The position numbers and the translations under genes were made by a program. 10,084 bases of DNA from a bacterium. GTDB taxonomy: Bacteria; Latescibacterota; UBA2968; GCA-2709665. Under the pieces are notes generated by a model. The model was not told where the DNA came from. It did no database searches and saw only the letters and a list, made by a program, of their open reading frames with translations. Each line of letters opens with the position of its first letter. Position 1 is the first letter of the stretch. This document shows, one piece after another, positions 1-6,595 of this stretch. Where the stretch lies: contig JAQCGA010000097.1 in assembly GCA_027619145.1 (NCBI GenBank), forward strand, positions 1-10,084, in the 5' to 3' direction.

Positions 1-495
1 TTGACCAATCATCAAATGCCCCGAAATCGCCAGCGCAGCACCCAGTGCCAGCACATCTCCGGAAAACGCGTGACGGCCAATCCCCCAATCATTCACCGTA
101 ACCACCGCTGTCCCTACCAGAGACACCACAATCCCCACACCCGTCCGCCAATTGACTCGCTCGCGGAACAGCAGCCATCCTCCCAACCCCAGAAAAATTG
201 GACTCGTCGTCACCAGCAACACCGAACTGGCCACCGATGTATGTGAAAGCGAACTGATCCAGAATGCAAAATGAAAACCGAGAAACACCCCACTCGAAAC
301 AAGCGCCAGGCGATCTCGGCCAGAAACATTCCGCAACGGATTTCCACATCGCATCAGCGAAAGCGGCAGCACCACACAGGCCGCAATTCCCAGCCGGTAA
401 GCAGCAACCACCAGCGCCGGTGCATCACACAACCGGATCAGCACCGCCGCGGACGAAGCCGCGCACACCGCCAGCCCCAGCAGCAGGTAAATCAT
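1..495 (-). CDS. EamA/DMT-family permease, N-terminal part (cut by left edge)
   Basis: Reading the minus strand from ATG at 495-493 gives 165 codons with no stop before the window edge. The protein begins MIYLLLGLAVCAASSAAVLI and shows about five hydrophobic helices. It has the usual first-repeat texture of EamA proteins: AAYRLGIAA in helix 2, a central FHFAFWISSLSHTSVASSVL stretch, then TTSPIF and an FRERVNWRTGVGI loop leading into another helix. The family is usually 280-300 residues with two EamA repeats in the inner membrane, so only the first repeat is present here. Members export or import amino acids, nucleotide sugars and other metabolites, and the substrate cannot be told from sequence. 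The start overlaps the rarA stop as ATGA, which suggests translational coupling. It is the last gene seen of a four-gene minus-strand operon. Family assignment is good; substrate is unknown. Confidence 0.85.
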   Translation of the reverse strand, partial: MIYLLLGLAVCAASSAAVLIRLCDAPALVVAAYRLGIAACVVLPLSLMRCGNPLRNVSGRDRLALVSSGVFLGFHFAFWISSLSHTSVASSVLLVTTSPIFLGLGGWLLFRERVNWRTGVGIVVSLVGTAVVTVNDWGIGRHAFSGDVLALGAALAISGHLMIGQ

Positions 496-1832
496 CGGTC
501 ACCGGCTGAATCGGATTTCCCAGCCCCGGAACCGGCCGCCCGCAAAGACGCCCACCAGCTCATCAACTCCCCAACATGTTTTTCGTACCCTCGATCCGTG
601 GGCCTGTAATACGCTCTCCCTACCAGGTTCTCCGGCAAATAATCCTGTGCCACATATCCCTCCGGATCGTCGTGCGCATACTTATATCCCTTTCCGTACC
701 CCAGCCCCTTCATCAACCCTGTAGGCGCATTCCGTATATGCAGCGGCACCGGCAAATTTGGCTGTTCCCGCACATCCTTCAGCACTTCCCCATACGCAGC
801 ATACACCGCATTGCTCTTCGGTGCCGTGGCCAGGTGCACCGTTGCCTGCGCAATTGCCAGATCCCCTTCCGGGCTCCCCAGAAAATCGTACGACTCCCGC
901 GCTGCCAGCGAAATGGAAAGCGCCCGCGGATCTGCATTCCCAATATCTTCGGACGCAAACCGAACCATCCTCCGCAAAATATAATGCGGATGTTCACCCG
1001 CCTCCATCATACGCGCCAGCCAGTACAACGATGCCTGCGGATCGCTTCCCCGCAGGCTCTTATGAAACGCCGAAATCACATTATAATGCTCTTCCCCGCG
1101 CTTATCGTACAGCAATGCCCTGTTCCCCAGCGACCCTCGCACCAGATCTGCCGTCAGCTTCCGCCCACCGCCTGCTGCTGCAACTGCCATCTCCAGCACA
1201 TTCAGTGCCCGCCGCGCATCTCCCTCGGCAGCCCGCGCAATCAAATCCAGCGCATCCCCGTCCACATCCAGCGGCGCAAGCCCGCGCTCTTCGTCCGCCA
1301 CAGCCTCCTGCAACACCACCCGTATCGCCGCTTCATCCAGCGCCTTCAGCACAAACACCTGCGCCCGAGAAAGCAGCGCCGCATTCACCTCAAACGACGG
1401 ATTCTCTGTCGTCGCCCCAATCAGGATAATCGTCCCATTTTCCACATGCGGCAAAAACGCGTCCTGCTGCGCCCGGTTAAACCGATGGATTTCATCCACA
1501 AACAACGTCGTGCGCTTCCCCATCCGCCGCTCTTCCTGCGCCCGCCCCACAAGCTCGCGCACCTCCTTCACCCCAGAAGTCACCGCGCTGAACGCCACGA
1601 ATCGACTCTGCGTCGTCTTCGCCACCAGTCGCGCCAGCGTCGTTTTCCCGGACCCCGGCGGCCCCCAGAAAATAATCGACGGAATATGATCTCCCTCAAT
1701 CAACCGTCGCAACGACGCCCCCGGTGCCACAAGTTGATCCTGGCCACGCACCTCGTCCAGCGAAGCCGGCCGCATCCTTTCGGCAAGCGGTGGCCGGGGT
1801 GCCAGAGCATCGAATAAATCGCCCGCACTCAT
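492..1832 (-). CDS. rarA: Replication-associated recombination protein A (AAA+ ATPase RarA/MgsA)
   Basis: This is a 446-residue AAA+ ATPase, essentially the same length as the Escherichia coli protein (about 447). Visible motifs are Walker A GPPGSGKT (57-64), Walker B TLFVDEIHRFN (109-119), sensor 1 GATTENPSFEV (139-149) and a candidate arginine finger in LLSRAQVF (R156). The C-terminal half holds family signatures such as YHLV-type helices around SEDIGNADPRAL and GYKYAHDDPEGYVAQDYLP. Known family members are cytoplasmic, related to clamp-loader subunits and eukaryotic WRNIP1, and act at stalled replication forks together with SSB and recombination proteins. The ATG at 1832-1830 overlaps the TGA of the upstream FliG-N-like gene, and the TGA at 494-492 overlaps the start of the EamA gene, so it sits inside a coupled operon. 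Identification is confident. Confidence 0.96.
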   Translation of the reverse strand: MSAGDLFDALAPRPPLAERMRPASLDEVRGQDQLVAPGASLRRLIEGDHIPSIIFWGPPGSGKTTLARLVAKTTQSRFVAFSAVTSGVKEVRELVGRAQEERRMGKRTTLFVDEIHRFNRAQQDAFLPHVENGTIILIGATTENPSFEVNAALLSRAQVFVLKALDEAAIRVVLQEAVADEERGLAPLDVDGDALDLIARAAEGDARRALNVLEMAVAAAGGGRKLTADLVRGSLGNRALLYDKRGEEHYNVISAFHKSLRGSDPQASLYWLARMMEAGEHPHYILRRMVRFASEDIGNADPRALSISLAARESYDFLGSPEGDLAIAQATVHLATAPKSNAVYAAYGEVLKDVREQPNLPVPLHIRNAPTGLMKGLGYGKGYKYAHDDPEGYVAQDYLPENLVGRAYYRPTDRGYEKHVGELMSWWASLRAAGSGAGKSDSAGDR

Positions 1833-2212
1833 TCCTCATCCTCCGGCGGCTTTCTCCGCCAGGGATCTTCTGTTCCAAAGTCAAATCCAGCCCGGCCCCA
1901 GTCGATCTGGTCCGAATCCACATGCCCCGGTAGCAAAGGCCCAATACGCCCCAGCAATCCGGCATCTCGTTCCAATTCTAAATCCCCCCTCTGAGCCTCG
2001 CGCTTCGGACCCGCATTCAACCCACCCAAAATCTGAATCACCTCCGCCAGCACCTCCCTCCGCACCTGAGGATCGATCTTCTGCATCTTTTTCATCGCCT
2101 GCACAATCGGAACCAGATCTGCCGTACCCAGCCGATCTAACACCCCCTGCGCGCGCTCTGTCCCCAGTGCAATCAGCAACACAGCCGCCTTGTCAACCTC
2201 TGTCAGATTCAT
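1829..2212 (-). CDS. Stand-alone FliG N-terminal-domain-like protein
   Basis: This is a 127-residue acidic-tailed protein. Residues 1-65 (starting MNLTEVDKAAVLLIALGTER, then AQGVLDRL and VQAMKKMQKIDPQVRREVLAEV) follow the helical pattern of the FliG N-terminal domain, whose E. coli version begins with LTGTDKSVILLMTIGEDRA. Complete FliG is about 330-345 residues, with middle and C-terminal armadillo-like domains that bind FliM and the stator. Neither is present: residues 70-127 are a polar, Gly/Pro/Asp-rich tail. In FliG the N-domain docks on the MS-ring protein FliF and mediates FliG-FliG contacts. No other flagellar gene is in the window, so a motor role is not supported. It overlaps the upstream glutaredoxin-like gene by 20 nt and rarA by 4 nt. 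The match is by eye and the cellular role is unknown. Confidence 0.75.
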   Translation of the reverse strand: MNLTEVDKAAVLLIALGTERAQGVLDRLGTADLVPIVQAMKKMQKIDPQVRREVLAEVIQILGGLNAGPKREAQRGDLELERDAGLLGRIGPLLPGHVDSDQIDWGRAGFDFGTEDPWRRKPPEDEE

Positions 2213-2507
2213 AACCCAACCTATCTTTCAAACGTGTCCAAAGTGACCCCTGCCCCAACGCTTCCCGCACCTTCCGGGCCAGCAACTTTTCACTCACCCG
2301 AAACACACACACCTCTGCATCGTTAACCAGCACAACCGGAATCCGCTCTTTATAACGCTCAAACAGCTCCGAATCCGTCGTAATATCCACCACCTCCAGC
2401 TCAAAAAGAATTCGTTTCCGCACATTCTCAACACGTTCTTTGGCCACAGCACACAAGTGACAATCGTCCTTGCTATATATTTTTACACGCGGAAGAAGCT
2501 CATCCAA
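2193..2507 (-). CDS. Glutaredoxin-like thioredoxin-fold protein
   Basis: With the TTG start at 2507-2505 the product is 104 residues. It opens with a beta strand (RVKIYSK) and a CxxC redox motif DDCHLC (Cys16 and Cys19). A thioredoxin-fold pattern follows: a helix, a strand LFELEVVDITTD, and KERIPVVLVND with the cis-proline at about residue 57. It looks like the small glutaredoxin family (DUF836 type), which forms or reduces disulfides in the cytoplasm. The TTG is preferred because AAGGG lies 8 nt upstream and the fold begins immediately. An in-frame ATG at 2630 would add 41 residues with no family match, and the only SD-like bases there abut the ATG. It is the first gene of the minus-strand operon and overlaps the FliG-N-like gene by 20 nt. 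A redox link to the neighbours is not evident from sequence. Confidence 0.8.
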   Translation of the reverse strand: MDELLPRVKIYSKDDCHLCAVAKERVENVRKRILFELEVVDITTDSELFERYKERIPVVLVNDAEVCVFRVSEKLLARKVREALGQGSLWTRLKDRLGYESDRG

Positions 2508-2515
2508 GACAGGAT

Positions 2516-2520
2516 CCCTT
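2516..2520 (-). promoter_or_regulatory. Ribosome binding site favouring TTG start of the glutaredoxin-like gene
   Basis: AAGGG on the minus strand lies 8 nt before TTG at 2507. The competing upstream ATG at 2630 has only GAG directly touching it, a spacing that would not work well. This is why the short form is annotated. Confidence 0.5.
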
Positions 2521-2556
2521 TGCCAGATTCCGAATATCGACGCTCCGTATAAAACA

Positions 2557-2585
2557 AAGGTAATGCACTCCACAGAAGGGGTCAA
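2557..2585 (-). promoter_or_regulatory. Possible sigma-70 promoter of the glutaredoxin-rarA operon
   Basis: On the minus strand TTGACC (2585-2580) is followed after 17 nt by TACCTT (2562-2557). The -35 match is good (5 of 6). The -10 keeps the first, second and last consensus bases only. It would give a leader of about 40 nt before TTG at 2507, and it lies inside the longer ATG-started reading frame. This is inference from consensus matching alone. Confidence 0.3.
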
Positions 2586-2703
2586 GGAGAAACCCGGTTC
2601 CGTCGGGTCCACGGGATTTTGCTTGTTCATCTCTAAGGAATTGGTATTTTATGACCTTTGCATTGAATGCCATGAAGATAAGCGTTTCAGACCCCTCCCC
2701 CGA

Positions 2704-2726
2704 CCCCTCCCCGAAACGGAGAGGGG
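2704..2726. repeat. GC-rich inverted repeat, first hairpin of an intergenic repeat pair
   Basis: The arm CCCCTCCCCG (2704-2713), the loop AAA and the arm CGGAGAGGGG (2717-2726) form a 10-bp stem with a single C-A mismatch. The left arm is preceded by a partial direct copy of itself, GACCCCTCCCC, starting near 2690. This kind of CCCTCCCC/GGGGAGGG hairpin is a common dispersed intergenic motif in several uncultured lineages. Here only one copy is visible, so dispersal is inferred. It is followed by AAATTC rather than a T-run, so it is not a standard terminator. Confidence 0.6.
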
Positions 2727-2769
2727 AGAAATTCACATCTCACAACCTATTGTAGAATTGCATTTTACT

Positions 2770-2793
2770 CCCCCTTTCCTTCAGGAAAGGGGG
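2770..2793. repeat. Perfect 10-bp hairpin, second of the intergenic repeat pair
   Basis: CCCCCTTTCC (2770-2779), loop TTCA and GGAAAGGGGG (2784-2793) pair perfectly. The stem is followed on the plus strand by a further G-rich stretch (CCGGGGGGAT) instead of a T-run. It stands 44 bases after the first hairpin, between divergently transcribed genes, and the pair looks like one composite repeat unit of roughly 115 bp (2690-2805). Confidence 0.65.
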
Positions 2794-2938
2794 CCGGGGG
2801 GATAGGTCCAAATCGGGCGAAGGCCCTTAACTTCATGCCATTGGCCTTTGTATTCTTCTACCATTTCTAACTTCAACACGCCTTGCGTTTGACCTTCTAC
2901 AGGGCCCCAAGAAGCCTTCTCCCAAAAGGAGCTACTGT

Positions 2939-5098
2939 ATGACCCAGGCAGAAACCCGTGAACTCTTTGGTTGGGCAGAAATCGACCCTGCCGGTCCAGT
3001 TGAAGCCGGCGCAACAGGCACCTGGCGCATCACCTATCACGCCGGAAAACACGGCATCGACGACGGCGGCGTCATCAAATTTTCCTGGCGAGACGTAAGT
3101 GACTGGCAAGCCCCGCAATTTACCGACCCTGCCGCACCGGGTTATTCTTCCATTTCCACCACAGGCCCAGCCACACTCAAACCGGCCTTTGAAAAACAAC
3201 GCTACGTCCGCCCCTGGCGCCGTACCGTCACCGTAGATGTCTTCGACGAATCCCTCTCCGAAGACGATACCATCACCCTCATCCTGGGTGACACCTCCGG
3301 CGGCAGCCCGGGCATTACCGCACAAACCTTCTGCAAAGAAATGTTCGAATTCCGCGTCGCAGTAGACTGGTGTGGCACCTGGATGTACGTAGAAGTCCCC
3401 TCGCCCGCCTTCCCCATTCTCAGCGGCCCGGCCCACACCCTGGTCGCCCTGGGCCCCTCGGAAACCACCCCCGGTGAACCCACCTGGATCGGCATCAAAG
3501 CCGAAGACCTCTGGGGCAACCCCTCCCGCCAGTACAACGGGGAAGTCCACATCGACGCAGGTGGCCTCGAAGGCCTGCCGGAAACCTTTCATTTCCAACC
3601 GGACCACCAGGGCGTACACCGCTTTGAAAACGTCAAAGCCCCCCAAACCGGCACCTATCGCGTGCGCGTAGAAGACCACGCCAATAAGCTCCACGCAGAA
3701 ACCAACCCTCTCGTCTGCATCCCCTCTCGCCGCGAACACAAACCCTTCTGGGGCGACCTGCACGGCCAGAGCGAAGAAACCGTAGGCACCAACCCCGTCT
3801 CCTCCTATTTCAAATTCGCCCGGGAATCCGCACTCGTAGATTTTGCCGGACACCAGGGCAACGACTTTCAGATCACCGAAGACGTCTGGAACGAAATCAA
3901 ACACCAGGCCAACACCCAGAATGACCCCGGTCGTTTTGTCGCCTTCGTAGGATACGAATGGTCTGGCAATACTCCCGTAGGCGGAGACCACAACGTCTAT
4001 TATCCCGGCGACGATGGCCCCATCTACCGGTCCAGCCACGTACTCATCCCCGATAAGTCAGACATGGATACGGACTGCCGCCACATCACAGATCTCTACA
4101 AAAAACTCAAAGGGGAAGACGTTCTCCTGGTCCCCCATGTAGGCGGCCGCTACGCCAACATGGAATGGCACGACCCGAACCTCGAATACGTCGTAGAAGT
4201 CTACTCAGAATGGGGCGAATTCGAATGGTTCCTGAAAGAAGCCCTCGAAAAAGGCTACCGTGTGGGCTTCACCGCCGGTAGCGATGACCACAAAGGCAGA
4301 CCCGGCGCTGCCCACTGCGGCTCCGGCTCCTTTGGTGTATACGGCGGTCTCACCTGCATCTATACAAAAGAACTCTCCCGCGCCGGACTCTGGGAAGCGC
4401 TCAAAGCCCGCCGCTGTTACGGCACCACAGGGCAACGCATCCTCCTGGACGTAACCGCCAACGGACAGCCCATGGGTTCGGACCTCAAGGCAAATGGCCC
4501 CATCAACATCGCCGTCTCCGTAGCCGGCACGGCCCCCATTGAACGCGTGGACATCTTCCGAGACCTGGACCTCATCCACACCTTCCCGGAAACCATCCAG
4601 CGCGAACAAAATAAAATCCGCGTATCCTGGTCCGGCCAGCGCATCCGTGCCCGCAACCGCCTGGTCCGCTGGGACGGTGGCCTCACCCTGGACAAAGGGA
4701 AAATCCTCAACGCCGAAGGCTATGCCTTCGACTCCGCTTCCGAGGGCATCCAGGAAACCACGGACCGATCCGTCACCTGGAAATCCGTCACCACCGGCGA
4801 TGCAGACGGCGTTATCCTCACCCTGGACGCACCCCCCGAAACCGTGCTCCACTTCCAGACCGGCGTGGTGGACCACCAGGTCTCCCTCAAAGAAATTTCG
4901 AATGGTCCCGTGCGCGTAGATGCAGGCGGTATCGAAATCGCCGCCGTATTCGAACAAATGCCTATCGGTGCTGGCCGCGAAGTAGAATTCAGTTTCAAGG
5001 AAAACACCCCTCCTTCCGGCTGTCATCCATACTGGGTACGCGTTACCCAGATCGACGGCGCAAAAGCCTGGGCCAGCCCCATCTACGTCACCGCCTGA
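2939..5098 (+). CDS. DUF3604 domain-containing protein (PHP-like metal site)
   Basis: This is a 719-residue protein with no signal peptide, so probably cytoplasmic. Residues 1-260 look like two beta-rich domains (an Ig-like pattern around 160-260). The DUF3604 region spans about 268-500 and carries a row of likely metal ligands resembling PHP phosphoesterases: FWGDLHGQS (D273, H275), DFAGHQGND (H305), FVGYEWSG (E340), GGDHNVYY (H351), LLVPHVGG (H400), VEVYSEWG (E420) and FTAGSDDH (D449, D450, H451). The tail (500-719) is again beta-rich. DUF3604 proteins have no settled reaction; metal-dependent hydrolysis is an inference from the ligand pattern. The start is firm: AGGAG ends 7 nt before ATG. 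The MFS gene follows after 98 bp on the same strand and may be a transport partner for the same substrate. Confidence 0.9.
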   Translation: MTQAETRELFGWAEIDPAGPVEAGATGTWRITYHAGKHGIDDGGVIKFSWRDVSDWQAPQFTDPAAPGYSSISTTGPATLKPAFEKQRYVRPWRRTVTVDVFDESLSEDDTITLILGDTSGGSPGITAQTFCKEMFEFRVAVDWCGTWMYVEVPSPAFPILSGPAHTLVALGPSETTPGEPTWIGIKAEDLWGNPSRQYNGEVHIDAGGLEGLPETFHFQPDHQGVHRFENVKAPQTGTYRVRVEDHANKLHAETNPLVCIPSRREHKPFWGDLHGQSEETVGTNPVSSYFKFARESALVDFAGHQGNDFQITEDVWNEIKHQANTQNDPGRFVAFVGYEWSGNTPVGGDHNVYYPGDDGPIYRSSHVLIPDKSDMDTDCRHITDLYKKLKGEDVLLVPHVGGRYANMEWHDPNLEYVVEVYSEWGEFEWFLKEALEKGYRVGFTAGSDDHKGRPGAAHCGSGSFGVYGGLTCIYTKELSRAGLWEALKARRCYGTTGQRILLDVTANGQPMGSDLKANGPINIAVSVAGTAPIERVDIFRDLDLIHTFPETIQREQNKIRVSWSGQRIRARNRLVRWDGGLTLDKGKILNAEGYAFDSASEGIQETTDRSVTWKSVTTGDADGVILTLDAPPETVLHFQTGVVDHQVSLKEISNGPVRVDAGGIEIAAVFEQMPIGAGREVEFSFKENTPPSGCHPYWVRVTQIDGAKAWASPIYVTA

Positions 5099-5115
5099 TT
5101 TACCGTACATCAAAC

Positions 5116-5146
5116 CGCAGAGGCGAAATATCCAATCGCCTCTGCG
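5116..5146 (+). terminator. Stem-loop after the DUF3604 gene, possible attenuating terminator
   Basis: CGCAGAGGCGA (5116-5126) pairs perfectly over 11 bp with TCGCCTCTGCG (5136-5146) around a 9-nt loop. The sequence after it, TCCGTTTCCCCC, has only three T residues, so intrinsic termination would be weak. It may partly terminate or protect the upstream mRNA while allowing read-through into the MFS gene. Confidence 0.55.
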
Positions 5147-5196
5147 TCCGTTTCCCCCAATACGTTCGAAACACAAGGAGAGTCACCCACCAATCC

Positions 5197-6498
5197 ATGG
5201 ACAATGCCGCCATCTCGAAACCCGACCGCCTCGTATCCCGGATTCCTTTTTTTTATGGCTGGCTCATGCTACCCATTGTCCTGGTCACGCAAATTGCCAC
5301 CTCTCCGGGACAAACCTTCGGCATCTCCGTCTTCAACCCCTACCTGCGCGAAGCCCTCTCTCTTTCTCACAGTGAACTCAGTGGTGCCTACATGCTGGGC
5401 ACCCTCCTCGCGGCCCTGCCCATGACGCTCGTGGGTGCGATCATGGACCGTTATGGCCCTCGCATCACCCTTAGCGCTGTTGTCCTTTTTTTTGGCGTTG
5501 CATGTTTTGCAATGTCACACGTCTCCGGCTTCCTGAGCCTCTTCGCCGTCTTCCTCTTCCTGCGCATGTTCGGGCAAGGCGCAATGGGCCTGCTGGCAAT
5601 GAACACCCTCGCGATGTGGTTCAACCGCCGCCTGGGGTTTGCCAGCGGAATTTCCAGCCTGGGCATTACCATTGCCATGGCATTTGCACCGGCGGTCAGC
5701 TTGTGGCTCATCCGCATATACTCCTGGCGCACCGCCTACATCATTTTGGGCGTGGCCGTTTGGGCCGCCATGCTCCCCCTGCTGGCCATCTTCTTTCGCA
5801 ACCGTCCCGAAGATGTCGGACAAATCCCGGATGGTCAACCTCGCAAAAAGAAAACGCCGCAGGAAATTTCTCCCACAGCGCATGCACAATCTGAACGCAC
5901 CTTTACGCTTTCTGCCGCCCTGCGCACACGAGCTTATTGGATTATGGCCTCCTCTTCAGCCGCCTGGTCCATGGCAATTACCGGCATCACCTTCCACGTG
6001 GTTCAACTCTTCCTGGACAGCGGACTGACGGCAACCCACGCGGCGGCCATGTTCACCACCATGGCCATTTCCATGACCGCCGCACGCTTCTTCGGCGGCA
6101 TCCTCGCAGATCGCCTGCCGCTTAACCTGTTGCTCGCCCTTGCTCAGGCTGGTATCGTGGGAGGCATCCTTGCACTTCTGAACCTCTCCACCGTACTCTC
6201 CGCCCAGTCCTTCGGTGTGGCAATAGGCCTCTCGCAGGGCTTGTTCATGTCCGTGGGCTCCACCCTCTGGGTTCGTTATTATGGTCGCCCGCACCTGGGG
6301 AAAATCCAGGGATCCCTCACCACGATCGGAGTAGCGGCATCCAGTATGGGGCCGTTCTTAATGGGATATGCCCACGATCACTTCGGCGGATTTTCTGAAA
6401 TCCTCTGGGCCTTCCTGATCCTCTTCATACCCCTCTCCGCCCTTTCTCTGTTTGCTACGCCTCCTGCGCCTGTACCCCCCTCCAGAACATGCGCATAA
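5197..6498 (+). CDS. Major facilitator superfamily (MFS) transporter
   Basis: This is a 433-residue inner-membrane protein with about 12 hydrophobic helices. The helix-1 entry FFYGW (18-22) is typical of the oxalate/formate and monocarboxylate-like branch. The MFS motif A is clear between helices 2 and 3: GAIMDRYGPR (80-89). A second, weaker copy, GGILADRLPLN, lies in the equivalent loop of the C-terminal half. A basic cytoplasmic loop (RNRPEDVGQIPDGQPRKKK, from about 201) links the two halves. The family moves small solutes, often organic acids, by proton symport or antiport, and the substrate is not readable. An AAGGAG at 5175-5180 sits 16 nt before the ATG, further than usual, but no in-frame alternative start is closer. 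It probably belongs with the DUF3604 gene and ends just before a strong terminator. Confidence 0.92.
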   Translation: MDNAAISKPDRLVSRIPFFYGWLMLPIVLVTQIATSPGQTFGISVFNPYLREALSLSHSELSGAYMLGTLLAALPMTLVGAIMDRYGPRITLSAVVLFFGVACFAMSHVSGFLSLFAVFLFLRMFGQGAMGLLAMNTLAMWFNRRLGFASGISSLGITIAMAFAPAVSLWLIRIYSWRTAYIILGVAVWAAMLPLLAIFFRNRPEDVGQIPDGQPRKKKTPQEISPTAHAQSERTFTLSAALRTRAYWIMASSSAAWSMAITGITFHVVQLFLDSGLTATHAAAMFTTMAISMTAARFFGGILADRLPLNLLLALAQAGIVGGILALLNLSTVLSAQSFGVAIGLSQGLFMSVGSTLWVRYYGRPHLGKIQGSLTTIGVAASSMGPFLMGYAHDHFGGFSEILWAFLILFIPLSALSLFATPPAPVPPSRTCA

Positions 6499-6539
6499 CC
6501 TGCGCCGGCACGCTTCTCGCAGTCGCTTCAAATCTAAAA

Positions 6540-6571
6540 AAATACCCCGGCCGAAATTGTCCGGGGTATTT
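6540..6571. terminator. Bidirectional rho-independent terminator between convergent genes
   Basis: AAATACCCCGG (6540-6550) pairs perfectly over 11 bp with CCGGGGTATTT (6561-6571) around a 10-nt loop. On the minus strand the stem runs into seven T residues, a strong terminator for the 6596-7306 gene. On the plus strand the tail is TTTCTCT, adequate for the MFS gene ending at 6498. Position, symmetry and T-tracts all agree. Confidence 0.9.
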
Positions 6572-6595
6572 CTCTGCTCCAGAAACGTTGGAACA

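Larger units (their letters stand above)
2508..2938. other. Gene-poor divergent intergenic region
   Basis: No convincing gene is visible between the TTG of the minus-strand operon and the ATG of the DUF3604 gene. The stretch holds a possible minus-strand promoter (2557-2585) and the two hairpins at 2704-2793. From 2805 to 2938 there is moderately AT-rich sequence ending in the Shine-Dalgarno site of the DUF3604 gene. No clear plus-strand promoter with both boxes was found. Minus-strand reading across 2797-2930 is open and peptide-like, but it starts inside the DUF3604 coding sequence and lacks its own start signal. Confidence 0.6.

Noticed and set aside
576..1817. Long plus-strand open frame (413 codons) opposite rarA
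   Set aside because: Its product is dominated by Arg, Pro, His and Cys with no domain pattern. It mirrors the codon bias of rarA on the other strand.
2656..2672. Sigma-54-like TGGCA...TGCA on the minus strand upstream of the glutaredoxin-like gene
   Set aside because: The GG-to-GC distance is two bases too short for a -24/-12 promoter.
2690..2805. Hairpin pair considered as CRISPR repeats or as terminators
   Set aside because: Only two non-identical stems without spacers of regular length, and neither stem is followed by a T-run.
2897..4039. Long minus-strand open frame (380 codons) opposite the DUF3604 gene
   Set aside because: Gly/Phe/Val-rich antisense shadow caused by C-ending codons. 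The plus strand has a clear ribosome site and DUF3604 motifs.
4205..5176. Minus-strand open frame (323 codons) opposite the DUF3604 C-terminal part
   Set aside because: Same antisense effect; no start signal and no recognisable motif.
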